Of a stretch of 64,000 nt of DNA, positions 42,660-51,541 are shown piece after piece (the first letter of the stretch is position 1; every line of letters starts with the position of its first letter). Made by a program: the position numbers and the translations under genes. Source of the stretch: Sphingobacterium athyrii. GTDB lineage: Bacteria; Bacteroidota; Bacteroidia; Sphingobacteriales; Sphingobacteriaceae. The notes under the pieces were generated by a model. It saw only the letters and a list, made by a program, of their open reading frames with translations, was not told the DNA's origin and did no database searches. The DNA lies in NCBI RefSeq assembly GCF_003071065.1, contig NZ_QCXX01000004.1, positions 248,614 to 312,613 on the forward strand, in the 5' to 3' direction.

Positions 42660-42734
42660 GGGGATTTAGCTCAGCTGGTTTAGAGCACTACCTCGACAAG
42701 GTAGGGGTCACTGGTTCGAACCCAGTAATCCCCA
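42660..42734 (+). tRNA. tRNA-Val (anticodon GAC) with C33
   Basis: 75-base cloverleaf with acceptor GGGGATT/AATCCCC, anticodon stem CTACC/GGTAG, loop TCGACAA and T-loop TTCGAAC. Placed in the normal frame the anticodon is GAC, but base 33, almost always U, is C here. CCA is not encoded. Confidence 0.9.
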
Positions 42735-42738
42735 CAAT

Positions 42739-42768
42739 AAAAAAAGCGTTCTTATGAACGCTTTTTTT
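42739..42768 (+). terminator. terminator of the tRNA-Val cluster
   Basis: Perfect 13-bp stem (A7-GCGTTC with GAACGC-T7) and a TTAT loop, just past the last tRNA. Confidence 0.88.
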
Positions 42769-42777
42769 ATGCAATCT

Positions 42778-42808
42778 AAAGGGCATTGTAAATGCCCTTT
42801 ATTTTTTT
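42778..42808 (+). terminator. second, backup terminator after the tRNA-Val cluster
   Basis: Ten-bp stem AAAGGGCATT/AATGCCCTTT with a GTA loop, followed by ATTTTTTT. Confidence 0.75.
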
Positions 42809-42837
42809 AACATGTTGTCAGTTTCCTTTAACAACTG

Positions 42838-44034
42838 TTAATTGCTGGCTGGATTTGCCCGTTTCTTACGCAGTTTAAAGCCATACCCTGTTGTCCATTC
42901 GATAAAATCTGCTTTACCGCCATGTGCTTTAATGGAAACTCCAGCAAAGAAATCTTTGTACACTTTATAGCGTACACCTGCCCTTAGATAGACAGGTGTG
43001 CTTTCACCATTGAATTTATTACGGTGTAAATATACGCCGACATTTCCATTGATATATAGCCTGGAATTTAACACATGGTCAATGTAGAACGCAGGGCCAT
43101 AGGAAAACAATGCTCCAAAGCTCCCTGCTTTGTCACCGGCGATTTTCTCGTCGTTTCCGCTTGCTGAATAAAAAGCATCCATTCCAGCGCCAAGACGCCA
43201 TTTGTATCCCAAATGCCTGCTATAATAAGCTCCCAAGGTTGATTTGAAATATTGGCTGTCATGCTCCCGATCGATCTGTTTGAATCCAAAAGCGTAATTG
43301 AAATGTAGTTCTTCTGTTTCTTCCATTTTTGGAACACTAGTTTTCCTGTAGTCGAAAGGCCTGCTTGTTGGTGTATACGAAACAGAAAGACTTAAAGGGA
43401 GCAGGTTTATGCCTGTATTCGGCAGTGCTAGGGCACCATTGCTGAAATGATGGAATGCAATACCTGCACCAACTTGGAATTTTTGACTTAGACGGTAATT
43501 GGCCTGAAGTCCTAAGTCAATAAATACATTGTTTTTACTTCCTATTAATAGATTGAAAGGATTGTCCTCTTCATTATATGGATTGAACCGTCCGGAGAGG
43601 CCTAGTGCGATCCGATAGTTGAAGTTCCACTTGCTATTGACTTTCGGTTTTATAGGGATCGCGACAAAGCCATAGAATGCGAAAGGCCGGCCAAGATGTT
43701 CCTGGCCAAAAGTACTGCTATAAATTCCTACACCATAAATGGGGTAATTGTATATCTCGTTGTAAATGCTCTTCAATGAATCTTGGAACTGTGTCTGGAA
43801 GCCAACCCGAAAGTTAAGTCCGCTATAGTAAGAATCGGCAAGGGTCTCTTTGGAGCGTTCATTGAATTTGAGTTCACCACCACTTTCGTGTTCAAGCTGA
43901 AATATTAGTCTAGTTTTTGCCGGTGTACGGCTATTTAATGTGTCTTTCTGATTTTCTATTCTGGGGGTGACCTGCGCATTTGTACGAAAGGAAAGAAGCG
44001 CGAAGATCACAAAAACAAGTATGCTTGATCTCAT
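42838..44034 (-). CDS. outer-membrane acyloxyacyl hydrolase / PagL-like lipid A deacylase
   Basis: 398 residues. Signal peptide (1-20, ending RTNA). The first half, to about residue 235, fits the PagL-like (lipid A 3-O-deacylase) barrel, with the catalytic pair H196-x-S198 in the FHHFSNG block and LPNTGINLL after it. PagL removes the 3-O-acyl chain of lipid A in the outer membrane. At nearly 400 residues it is more than twice Pseudomonas PagL. The extra C-terminal half (from about 236) looks like another set of beta-strands (LYINGNVGVYLHR, VYLRAGVRYKVY), so it may be a larger barrel. Monocistronic, with its own promoter. Confidence 0.75.
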   Translation of the reverse strand: MRSSILVFVIFALLSFRTNAQVTPRIENQKDTLNSRTPAKTRLIFQLEHESGGELKFNERSKETLADSYYSGLNFRVGFQTQFQDSLKSIYNEIYNYPIYGVGIYSSTFGQEHLGRPFAFYGFVAIPIKPKVNSKWNFNYRIALGLSGRFNPYNEEDNPFNLLIGSKNNVFIDLGLQANYRLSQKFQVGAGIAFHHFSNGALALPNTGINLLPLSLSVSYTPTSRPFDYRKTSVPKMEETEELHFNYAFGFKQIDREHDSQYFKSTLGAYYSRHLGYKWRLGAGMDAFYSASGNDEKIAGDKAGSFGALFSYGPAFYIDHVLNSRLYINGNVGVYLHRNKFNGESTPVYLRAGVRYKVYKDFFAGVSIKAHGGKADFIEWTTGYGFKLRKKRANPASN

Positions 44035-44067
44035 GAATTAAAACGTTAGCGTTTTTTAAAATTTTTG

Positions 44068-44098
44068 CAAAAGTAAGAATGATAAATCATTGTAGCAA
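44068..44098 (-). promoter_or_regulatory. promoter of the PagL-like gene
   Basis: On the minus strand TTG (44096-44098), 20-bp spacer, TACTTTTG (44068-44075), a full TAnnTTTG match. The ATG is about 34 bp downstream. Confidence 0.65.
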
Positions 44099-44213
44099 TT
44101 TTCCTTTAACAGTTGGTTAAATTACGGGGCATAAATTGACGCTTCTCAGCGACAAAGAAACACGTACAACAACAGCGGAGCGTAATAATTGTTTTTATAT
44201 GTTCGTGATTATA

Positions 44214-44244
44214 TTGCATATCCACAGCAATTTATCTAAGTTTG
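44214..44244 (+). promoter_or_regulatory. promoter of the M16 peptidase gene
   Basis: TTG (44214-44216), 20-bp spacer, TAAGTTTG (44237-44244), a full TAnnTTTG match. The ATG is 21 bp further on, giving a leader of about 15 bases. Confidence 0.65.
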
Positions 44245-44265
44245 AGTTGAAAAGAAAAAGGAAAT

Positions 44266-47211
44266 ATGATTAAAAATCTATTTAAAATTACCGCTGTAAC
44301 GTTTGCTCTAACAACAGCGGGGGGAGCCTTGTTTGCCCAAAATGCCAAATTTGAATGGAAAGAAGCTTCTGAGGGTGGGTACGCCTACAAGTATGTGACC
44401 AATGACCCCACTCATTCAAGGTTCTATAAACTTAAAAATGGCCTAACCGTTATTCTAAGTCCGACCAAAAAGGAACCACGTATCCAGACCTACATTGCTA
44501 CAAAAGCAGGAAGTAAAACCGATCCCAAGGACCATACTGGTTTGGCGCATTATCTGGAGCACATGCTTTTCAAAGGGACCGATAAATTTGGATCCAAAGA
44601 TTGGGCAAAAGAAAAGCCTTTATTGGATCAGATTGACGAACTCTATGAAAAGTACAACGGTACGACTGATGAGACACAGCGGAAAGCAATATACAAGGAA
44701 ATTGACCGTGTGTCCGGTGAAGCCGCAAAGTATGCGATCGCAAATGAGTACGATAAGCTGATGGCATCCATGGGGGCCGAAGGAACTAATGCGTTTACCT
44801 CATTTGAACAGACGGTATACCAGGAGCAGATTCCAAGTAATGTAATGGATAAATATCTTGCTGTACAGGCTGAACGTTTTAGAAACCCGATACTGCGTCT
44901 GTTCCATACGGAGCTCGAGGCAGTATATGAAGAGAAAAATATCGGATTGGATAAAGATAGCCGAAAGGCTGTTGAGGCTATGTTTGAAGCCGCGTTCCCA
45001 AATAATAACTACGGAAAGCAGACTACCATCGGTACTGTGGAACATCTGAAAAACCCCTCATTAAAAGCAATCCGTGAATATTTTAATACCTATTATGTGC
45101 CCAATAATATGGGGGTGATCATGTCCGGTGATTTTGAGCCTACAGAGGTCGTAAAAAAGGTCGATAAGAGTTTTGCTTTTATGCAGCCAAAAGAAGTACC
45201 GCCATATACTTTTGATCCTGAGAAACCTATTTTAAGCCCGATTGTTCGCGAGGTCAAAGGGCCGGATGCGGAATTTATGTTTATGGGATTCCGTTTCCCC
45301 GGGGCGGCGACCAAAGATGCACAACTATTAAATCTGATGAGTCAGATTCTGACGAACGGTTCCGCCGGTCTGATCGATCTGGATTTGGTAAAGAACCAGA
45401 AATTATTGGGCGCGGGAGCCTTTCCTTATGTATTAAAAGATTATTCCTTATTGATCCTTCAGGGGAATCCAAGTCAGGGACAGCGCCTGGAGGAGGTGCA
45501 GCAGTTATTGCTTAAAGAACTGGACAAATTGCGAAAAGGTGAGTTTTCGGATGACCTGATAGGTGCGATTGTCAATAATGCGAAAAAAGATGAGATCAAA
45601 CAGCATGAAAGTTACGGTGAACGTGCTGAAGCTTTGATGGATGCTTTCACATCAGGTCAGGACTGGGCGTCGGTAGTTAGTTATTCTGATGGACTCAATA
45701 AGATTACAAAACAGGATATCGTCGATTTTGCCAATAAATATCTAAACGATAATAATTATGTTGTTGTTTATAAACGCAAAGGGGTAGACAATAATGTCGT
45801 TAAGGTTGTGAAGCCGGAAATTACACCGGTCACTGTCAATCGTGACGATCAATCTGATTTTCTGAAGGCAGTGGAAGCAATGCCTGAGGATAAAATCCAG
45901 CCGGTATGGGTAGACTATAATAAAGATGTTCAGAAAGCTACCGCAAATGGCCTGCCTGTGCTTGCGGTGAAGAATAATGATAACGAATTATTCTCGCTGT
46001 CCTATCGTTTTGATGTAGGTAAATGGAATAATAAATTACTTTCGCTGGCCGCAGGTTACCTGGAGTTTTTGGGGACAAAAGATAAATCCAGTGAGCAATT
46101 CAGTAAGGATTTCTATCAATTGGCGTCTGATTTTTCGGTGTCTGCCGGAAACGAGGAGACATTGGTTTCAATTTCGGGTTTAAACTCGAATTTTATCGCT
46201 ACACAATCTTTAATTCAGGACTTATTGCGCAATTGTGTTTCTGATCAGGAAGCTTTCAAAATGTATATTATGCGTCTTAAGAAGTCCAGAGCCAATGCAA
46301 AGGAAAATAAAGGGGCTATCATGGAGGGCTTAAAATCCTATGCAAAATACGGTGCCAAAAATCCGTTCAATAATGTGTTTACAGATGCGGAACTGGATGC
46401 GTTGAAGGCGGAAGATTTGGTGAACGCACTGCATGATTTAGCCAATATGAAGCACACCATGCTTTATTTCGGACCGTTGAGCGCCAGTGAATTTGTGGCA
46501 AAGGCAAAACCATTGAAACAGGGCACGGGTGACTACGTGAAGGGTGCAAAAGGTTTGGTGTTTACTGAGCTGCCAACGACTAAAAATCAGGTGCTATTTG
46601 CCGATTTTGATATGAAGCAAGCCGAAGTATTCTGGTATAGAACATCCGGCCAGTATTCGAACCCATTAACACCAACAGTGTCGTTGTTCAATAATTATTT
46701 TGGAGGTGGCATGGGAAGTATTGTCTTTCAGACCATTCGTGAATCAAAAGCGCTGGCCTATTCTACTTACGCATTCTATGGACAGCCCTATAAAAAAGAA
46801 AATCATTATACAGTAGGTGCTTATGTAGGGACACAGGCCGATAAATTCAATGAAGCGATCAAAGGTATGAATGAATTATTGGATGTGCTGCCTGAAAGTG
46901 CGAAAGGGCTGGATATTGCTAAAGTGAGTTTACAGAAGTCCATCGCCAGTGAGCGGGTGCTGAACGCATCTATTTTAAGTAGCTATCTGGCGGCTCAACG
47001 CTTGGGTAATACAACAGATATCCGTAAAGTTGTTTATGAACAGGCGCCTAAGCTGACTTATGGCGACTTAAGTATGTTCCACAAGAATGAAATGAGCCAA
47101 AAACCTTACGTATACTGTATTGTAGCGAAGGAAGATAGCCTTAAATCGGAAGATCTTGCCAAATTGGGCGAAGTAAAAAAACTTGACTTAAAAGAATTGT
47201 TTGGGTATTAG
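44266..47211 (+). CDS. secreted M16-family zinc metallopeptidase
   Basis: 981 residues. Signal peptide (about 1-25, ending ALFAQN). It is a two-domain M16 enzyme: the N-terminal half has the inverted zinc motif HYLEH (H95, E98, H99) and the distal glutamate near E222 in EAVYEEKN. The C-terminal half repeats the fold without the motif and carries the YRTSGQYSNPLTPTVSLFNNYFGGGMGSIVFQTIRESKALAYS substrate-binding pattern. Between zinc motif and distal glutamate lies an extra Lys/Glu-rich insert of about 45 residues (roughly 112-158). The enzyme would degrade peptides in the periplasm. It is monocistronic with clear promoter and terminator. Confidence 0.93.
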   Translation: MIKNLFKITAVTFALTTAGGALFAQNAKFEWKEASEGGYAYKYVTNDPTHSRFYKLKNGLTVILSPTKKEPRIQTYIATKAGSKTDPKDHTGLAHYLEHMLFKGTDKFGSKDWAKEKPLLDQIDELYEKYNGTTDETQRKAIYKEIDRVSGEAAKYAIANEYDKLMASMGAEGTNAFTSFEQTVYQEQIPSNVMDKYLAVQAERFRNPILRLFHTELEAVYEEKNIGLDKDSRKAVEAMFEAAFPNNNYGKQTTIGTVEHLKNPSLKAIREYFNTYYVPNNMGVIMSGDFEPTEVVKKVDKSFAFMQPKEVPPYTFDPEKPILSPIVREVKGPDAEFMFMGFRFPGAATKDAQLLNLMSQILTNGSAGLIDLDLVKNQKLLGAGAFPYVLKDYSLLILQGNPSQGQRLEEVQQLLLKELDKLRKGEFSDDLIGAIVNNAKKDEIKQHESYGERAEALMDAFTSGQDWASVVSYSDGLNKITKQDIVDFANKYLNDNNYVVVYKRKGVDNNVVKVVKPEITPVTVNRDDQSDFLKAVEAMPEDKIQPVWVDYNKDVQKATANGLPVLAVKNNDNELFSLSYRFDVGKWNNKLLSLAAGYLEFLGTKDKSSEQFSKDFYQLASDFSVSAGNEETLVSISGLNSNFIATQSLIQDLLRNCVSDQEAFKMYIMRLKKSRANAKENKGAIMEGLKSYAKYGAKNPFNNVFTDAELDALKAEDLVNALHDLANMKHTMLYFGPLSASEFVAKAKPLKQGTGDYVKGAKGLVFTELPTTKNQVLFADFDMKQAEVFWYRTSGQYSNPLTPTVSLFNNYFGGGMGSIVFQTIRESKALAYSTYAFYGQPYKKENHYTVGAYVGTQADKFNEAIKGMNELLDVLPESAKGLDIAKVSLQKSIASERVLNASILSSYLAAQRLGNTTDIRKVVYEQAPKLTYGDLSMFHKNEMSQKPYVYCIVAKEDSLKSEDLAKLGEVKKLDLKELFGY

Positions 47212-47246
47212 TTTTTTTAGCTATTCCTATTTTAGATAGGGGATTT

Positions 47247-47280
47247 GAAGCCTTCGCTGTGTCGAAGGCTTCTTTTTTTT
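47247..47280 (+). terminator. terminator of the M16 peptidase gene
   Basis: Perfect ten-bp stem GAAGCCTTCG/CGAAGGCTTC, six-base loop, then eight T. Confidence 0.9.
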
Positions 47281-47401
47281 GCGATTCGGTTACCTGTATA
47301 TTCTTGTCTTGGCAGATGATCCGAATTGTTGCACGTAAGATATGAAAAGCTCCAACGTGCCTGTTGGGATACTCTCCACGGCGAATACCTGCAATGATGG
47401 A

Positions 47402-47923
47402 TTAAAACCGTATGATTTCCTCAATCTGTTCGTTGATAAACTGGAGTGTGTCTTCTTTAAATAATTCCCCGTTTTCGTTCAGTTCCTGCTGCACATTGGG
47501 GAGGAATATCTTGAGCGGGAGGACATGCATTCTGAGGTAGTGACATATTCCGGTGAGATGATCTATCCCGCGTAGGTTGCCATATCTTCCGGAAGATAAT
47601 CCTACCAACGCAACTTTTTTGTGGTAAAAACTGATCGGGAAAGTGCAGCAGTCAATAAAAAGTTTGAGCGCACCGGGGATGCTTCCGTTGTATTCAGGGG
47701 CGACAAAAATAAACATATCGGCTTGGCTGACCTTTTGCTGGATTGGTTCAAAAGCGGAACTTCTTTTTCCGTAAAGGTCTGTTTCTAAAATATTTGCAGG
47801 GAGATCTGATAGCGAAAGGATCTCGTTTTCAACGGATTTACGATGAAGTAGCCGTTGGTAGCATTTTGCTATTTTTAACGTCTTACTATGAGGACGGTTT
47901 GTTCCGGATATTATTAAAATCAT
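47402..47923 (-). CDS. NADPH-dependent FMN reductase family protein
   Basis: 173 residues from the chosen ATG; the longer ORF adds 32 residues without family similarity. A flavodoxin-like fold with the FMN phosphate loop ISGTNRPHSKTLKIA at the start. VAPEYNGSIPGALKLFIDCC is the second FMN-contact block and VALVGLSSGRYGNLRG the third, as in the FMN_red family. It reduces FMN or quinone/azo/metal substrates using NAD(P)H in the cytoplasm. It is divergent from parA with a 227-bp gap; the gene is monocistronic. Confidence 0.9.
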   Translation of the reverse strand: MILIISGTNRPHSKTLKIAKCYQRLLHRKSVENEILSLSDLPANILETDLYGKRSSAFEPIQQKVSQADMFIFVAPEYNGSIPGALKLFIDCCTFPISFYHKKVALVGLSSGRYGNLRGIDHLTGICHYLRMHVLPLKIFLPNVQQELNENGELFKEDTLQFINEQIEEIIRF

Positions 47924-48150
47924 TGTGTTGTTGATACTTATAAAAAGCACTATTTCAAAGTGGATACATATCTTGATTTTTTGTATCTTAGCATCCTGAG
48001 GATATGTGCTTTTGATCAATCAAAAGTACGAAATATGCTGAATTTGTTAGGCTAATTTAAATTTAGCGTAAATATTTGGACAAATTGATCTTCAGGAAAG
48101 TGAAATGTAGTGTAAAATGACATTTTAATAAAGAAAGGTTTTCATTCAAG

Positions 48151-48948
48151 ATGGGAAAAGTAATCGCAATCGCAAACCAAAAGGGTGGGGTCGGAAAAAC
48201 CACAACGTCAATTAACTTGGCGGCTAGTTTGGCGGTTTTAGAATATAAAACATTGTTGGTGGATGCGGATCCTCAAGCAAACTCTACTTCTGGGATTGGT
48301 TTTGACCCTCGTACGATCAATGAAAGTATATATGAATGTTTGGTCAATGATCTGAACCCAAGAGACGCTATTCAGTCTACTGAAACGCCTAATCTTGATC
48401 TTTTACCAGCTCATATTGACCTGGTAGGTGCGGAGATTGAAATGATCAATATGCACGAGCGGGAGTACAAGATGAAAAAGATCTTGGATCAGGTAAAAAA
48501 TGATTATGATTTTGTTATCATTGACTGTTCACCTTCATTGGGATTAATTACCATTAATGCCCTGTCAGCATCCGATTCAGTAATCATACCGGTTCAATGT
48601 GAGTATTTTGCATTAGAGGGGCTGGGAAAATTGCTGAACACAATTAAAATTGTTCAGAACCGTTTAAATACTAGTTTGGAGATTGAGGGTATTTTATTGA
48701 CGATGTATGATGTGCGTTTAAGGCTTTCCAATCAAGTTGTTGAAGAAGTGAAAACGCATTTTACGGATTTAGTTTTTGATACCATCATTCAACGTAATAC
48801 CCGTTTAAGTGAAGCTCCTAGTTTCGGTATTTCTGTTATCATGCACGACGCTTCCTGTAAAGGTGCGATCAACTATTTGAATTTGGCGCGTGAAATATTG
48901 CAGAAAAACGGGCATTTTAATGAAATGAATACAACAGTAACCGCATAA
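48151..48948 (+). CDS. parA: chromosome partitioning ATPase ParA/Soj
   Basis: 265 residues. Deviant Walker A motif KGGVGKTT (K11 onward) with the signature lysine, Walker B-like VIIDCSPSLGLITINAL, and a C-terminal dimer region. It binds DNA non-specifically as an ATP dimer and, with ParB, moves the chromosome origin. The gene is followed by parB one base after its stop, the universal order. It heads a run of conserved genes (parB, DUF5683, dapB, lepB) that suggests a position not far from the replication origin in some relatives, which is inference. Confidence 0.96.
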   Translation: MGKVIAIANQKGGVGKTTTSINLAASLAVLEYKTLLVDADPQANSTSGIGFDPRTINESIYECLVNDLNPRDAIQSTETPNLDLLPAHIDLVGAEIEMINMHEREYKMKKILDQVKNDYDFVIIDCSPSLGLITINALSASDSVIIPVQCEYFALEGLGKLLNTIKIVQNRLNTSLEIEGILLTMYDVRLRLSNQVVEEVKTHFTDLVFDTIIQRNTRLSEAPSFGISVIMHDASCKGAINYLNLAREILQKNGHFNEMNTTVTA

Positions 48949-48949
48949 T

Positions 48950-49885
48950 ATGGCAGCACATCAGCGTAAAACAGGACTGGGAAGAGGTTTAGGTGCGCTA
49001 TTAAACGATAGTGTAGAAGCTCCTGCTAAAAATAATCAGCAAGTAGAGGAGGCTCCTCTAGTGACGCCCTCTACAGCAAATACAACAAAAGAAAATGGTA
49101 GTATCAGCCACGTCCGGGTAGAGGAGATATCGGTGAACCCGTTTCAACCTCGTACGGAATTTGACCCGGTCGCGTTACAGGAATTAGCTGAATCCATTAC
49201 CTTACAAGGGTTAATCCAGCCGATTACCGTACGAAAGATTTCGGAGGGAAACTACCAGTTGATCTCTGGAGAACGGCGTCTTCGGGCTTCAAGACTGGCG
49301 GGCATAACTGAGATTCCTGCCTATATCCGTACGGCCAATGATCAGCAGATGTTGGAAATGGCTTTGATCGAGAACATCCAACGTGAAAACTTAAATGCTA
49401 TCGAAGTGGCTTTAAGCTTCCAGCGCATGATCGAGGAATGTAATTTGAAGCAGGAGGAATTGGGCGAGCGTGTCAGCAAAAACCGCTCGACAGTAACGAA
49501 TTATTTGCGCTTATTAAAACTTCCACCGGTCATTCAAGCTGCCATACGTGATGGCGCTCTGACTATGGGGCATGCACGCGCATTGATCAATATTGCAGAA
49601 GTAGATAAGCAGCTCTATATCTTTAAATTGATCATCGACCAAGGTCTTTCGGTTAGAAAAGCTGAAGAGCTGGTTCGTGAGCTTCAAAAAGGGGGCAAGA
49701 AAAAAGCGGGTAAGGACAAAACTCCAATGTCCTTTCAGTTACAGAAAATTGAAGATGATCTGGCTTCGAAATTTTCGTCAAGAGTCAAATTGAATTTAAA
49801 GAGCACCAAAGGCAAGGGGGCTATTGAGATTCCTTTTGAATCCGAGGACGACCTGAGCCGTATTCTTGAACTTTTAGATTGGTAA
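48950..49885 (+). CDS. parB: chromosome partitioning protein ParB
   Basis: 311 residues. An N-terminal LGRGLGALLNDS ParA-stimulating segment, then a low-complexity linker, and the ParB/Srx nuclease-like CTP-binding domain with QPRTEFDPVALQELAESI and LISGERRLRASRLAG (the GERR box). A helix-turn-helix region (LGERVSKNRSTVTNYLRLLKLP) follows, then a C-terminal dimerisation domain. It loads at parS sites and slides as a clamp using CTP. No parS palindrome was found near the gene. Confidence 0.96.
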   Translation: MAAHQRKTGLGRGLGALLNDSVEAPAKNNQQVEEAPLVTPSTANTTKENGSISHVRVEEISVNPFQPRTEFDPVALQELAESITLQGLIQPITVRKISEGNYQLISGERRLRASRLAGITEIPAYIRTANDQQMLEMALIENIQRENLNAIEVALSFQRMIEECNLKQEELGERVSKNRSTVTNYLRLLKLPPVIQAAIRDGALTMGHARALINIAEVDKQLYIFKLIIDQGLSVRKAEELVRELQKGGKKKAGKDKTPMSFQLQKIEDDLASKFSSRVKLNLKSTKGKGAIEIPFESEDDLSRILELLDW

Positions 49886-49886
49886 T

Positions 49887-50609
49887 ATGACCAAGTTAAT
49901 AAGTTTGTTCTTTGCCTTATTTGCTGTACTCATCGTGCATGGACAGACTGTCGATACAATTTCCAAAAAACCGGTTCAAACGATCAAAACAGAAAGTTTG
50001 AAACCAAAGTCAGCGCAGGATACAGTAAAAAAGGAATCCCGAAAAGAACGTAAAAAACGTGAAAAGGAGGAAGCCAAAGCGAAGGAGAAGGTCGTATTTA
50101 AAGATTCTACGCGTTTAGCGATTGAAGCAAAGAATAAACAGGCCTGGAAGCGTTCTTTGGTACTTCCCGGTTGGGGGCAGTATACCAACGGTGGTGTATG
50201 GTGGATAAAAGTTCCTGCGATCTATGGCGGATTGGCGACTACAGTGCTCGTCTTCGATTTTAATAATAGATATTACAAAGAACTTCTGGGGGTGCTAAAA
50301 GCGAGGGAAGACGGATCGCCGGAGGATCCCTTTTATCAGGAACGTCCAACAGAAACAATTATTCGTGCAAAGGATAATGCAAGGCGAGACCGGGATCTGA
50401 TGGTATTACTCACTCTAGGTGTGTATGGATTGAACGTCGCCGAAGCTTATATCGATTCGATGCTAAAATATCGCTGGAGCATCGGCGATGATAAGCCCAA
50501 AAAGACGGCTTTTTCCATTGGACCTACATTAATGGATGCGAGTCTTGCATCTGGTTCGTTTACTTTTAAACCTACTGTTGGATTAAAGTTGTCCATGAAA
50601 TTCAATTAA
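49887..50609 (+). CDS. DUF5683 family membrane protein
   Basis: 240 residues, one base after parB. Signal peptide or signal anchor (1-19, ending VHGQT), then a highly charged Lys/Glu region (about 45-75). The DUF5683 core has WKRSLVLPGWGQYTNGGVWWIKVPAIYGGL and a helix LMVLLTLGVYGLNVAEAYIDS. It has two or three hydrophobic helices and a beta-like end. The family sits between parB and dapB in many Bacteroidota and its function is unknown to me. Confidence 0.85.
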   Translation: MTKLISLFFALFAVLIVHGQTVDTISKKPVQTIKTESLKPKSAQDTVKKESRKERKKREKEEAKAKEKVVFKDSTRLAIEAKNKQAWKRSLVLPGWGQYTNGGVWWIKVPAIYGGLATTVLVFDFNNRYYKELLGVLKAREDGSPEDPFYQERPTETIIRAKDNARRDRDLMVLLTLGVYGLNVAEAYIDSMLKYRWSIGDDKPKKTAFSIGPTLMDASLASGSFTFKPTVGLKLSMKFN

Positions 50610-50781
50610 AACTTCGGGCCGCAGTCCGTATGAAGTGCCGTTGGATGGCAATTTAAAGTCTTTATTGGCCTTTGAATAGGGACACTTTTAATAAAAAATC
50701 GTTGTTAACCACGGTTTTGTGTCTGTTTTTCACTGGAATTTTTTAATTTTAAAAATAAACTATACTTTATTTTCTAGATAT

Positions 50782-51525
50782 ATGAACATCATTCTCTTGG
50801 GATATGGCAAAATGGGGCAGATTATCGAAAGGTATGCACTGAAAAGAGGCCATCAGATTTTTTTAGTTGTGGATGAAAATAATCGTCCCAGCCTGACAGT
50901 TGATGATATTAAGGGAGCTGATGTAGCGATCGACTTTAGTGTGCCATCTGCTGCTCTGGATAATATGAATCTTTGTCTGGAAGCTGGTGTGCCGATTGTC
51001 GTAGGGACAACGGGCTGGTACGATCAACTGGAAAGTGTCAGAGAAAAATGTTTGGACTTAGATGGAACTATTTTATATGGTTCAAATTTTTCGATCGGCG
51101 TGAATGTATTTTTCCATATTAACCGTATGTTGGCACAGGCTTTACAGCCTTATAAACAATATGATGTTCAGGTTGAAGAAATTCACCATATCCACAAATT
51201 GGATGCACCGAGTGGTACAGCGATAACCATAGCAGAAGGTATCTTGGACCACAGTGATGTGAAGACAAACTGGGTCAACACCGTTGTGGGGGAGCAGGAT
51301 GAAATTATTCCTAAACCACAAGAACTTCTCATAGAGAGCCATCGCATTGAAGAAGTCCCGGGTACACATACCGTATTGTACAGTTCCGAAGTAGATCAAA
51401 TAGAATTTAAGCACACTGCACATAGCCGTGACGGCTTTGCTTTGGGAGCAGTAGTTGCTGCTGAGTGGCTGAACGGTAAAAAGGGATTTTATCAAGTGAC
51501 GGAAATTTTCGATTTTAATAAATAG
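50782..51525 (+). CDS. dapB: 4-hydroxy-tetrahydrodipicolinate reductase
   Basis: 247 residues from the chosen ATG; the upstream extension of 21 residues has no family similarity. Rossmann motif LLGYGKMGQ binds NAD(P)H. GTTGWYDQL, YGSNFSIGVNVFFHIN, and the catalytic block EEIHHIHKLDAPSGTA are DapB signatures. It makes tetrahydrodipicolinate in the lysine and meso-diaminopimelate pathway, hence murein synthesis. There is a 172-bp gap after DUF5683, so it may have its own promoter; lepB follows 16 bp later. Confidence 0.94.
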   Translation: MNIILLGYGKMGQIIERYALKRGHQIFLVVDENNRPSLTVDDIKGADVAIDFSVPSAALDNMNLCLEAGVPIVVGTTGWYDQLESVREKCLDLDGTILYGSNFSIGVNVFFHINRMLAQALQPYKQYDVQVEEIHHIHKLDAPSGTAITIAEGILDHSDVKTNWVNTVVGEQDEIIPKPQELLIESHRIEEVPGTHTVLYSSEVDQIEFKHTAHSRDGFALGAVVAAEWLNGKKGFYQVTEIFDFNK

Positions 51526-51541
51526 TACTAATTAATAGATT

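Noticed and set aside
42377..42734. Long near-identical direct repeats that could suggest a CRISPR array
   Set aside because: Each unit folds into a complete tRNA cloverleaf; spacers are 12-34 bp and unlike CRISPR spacers.
42758..42772. GCTTTTTTTATGC resembling the GCAT operator motif
   Set aside because: It is the T-run of the tRNA terminator, and its core differs in length from the motif.
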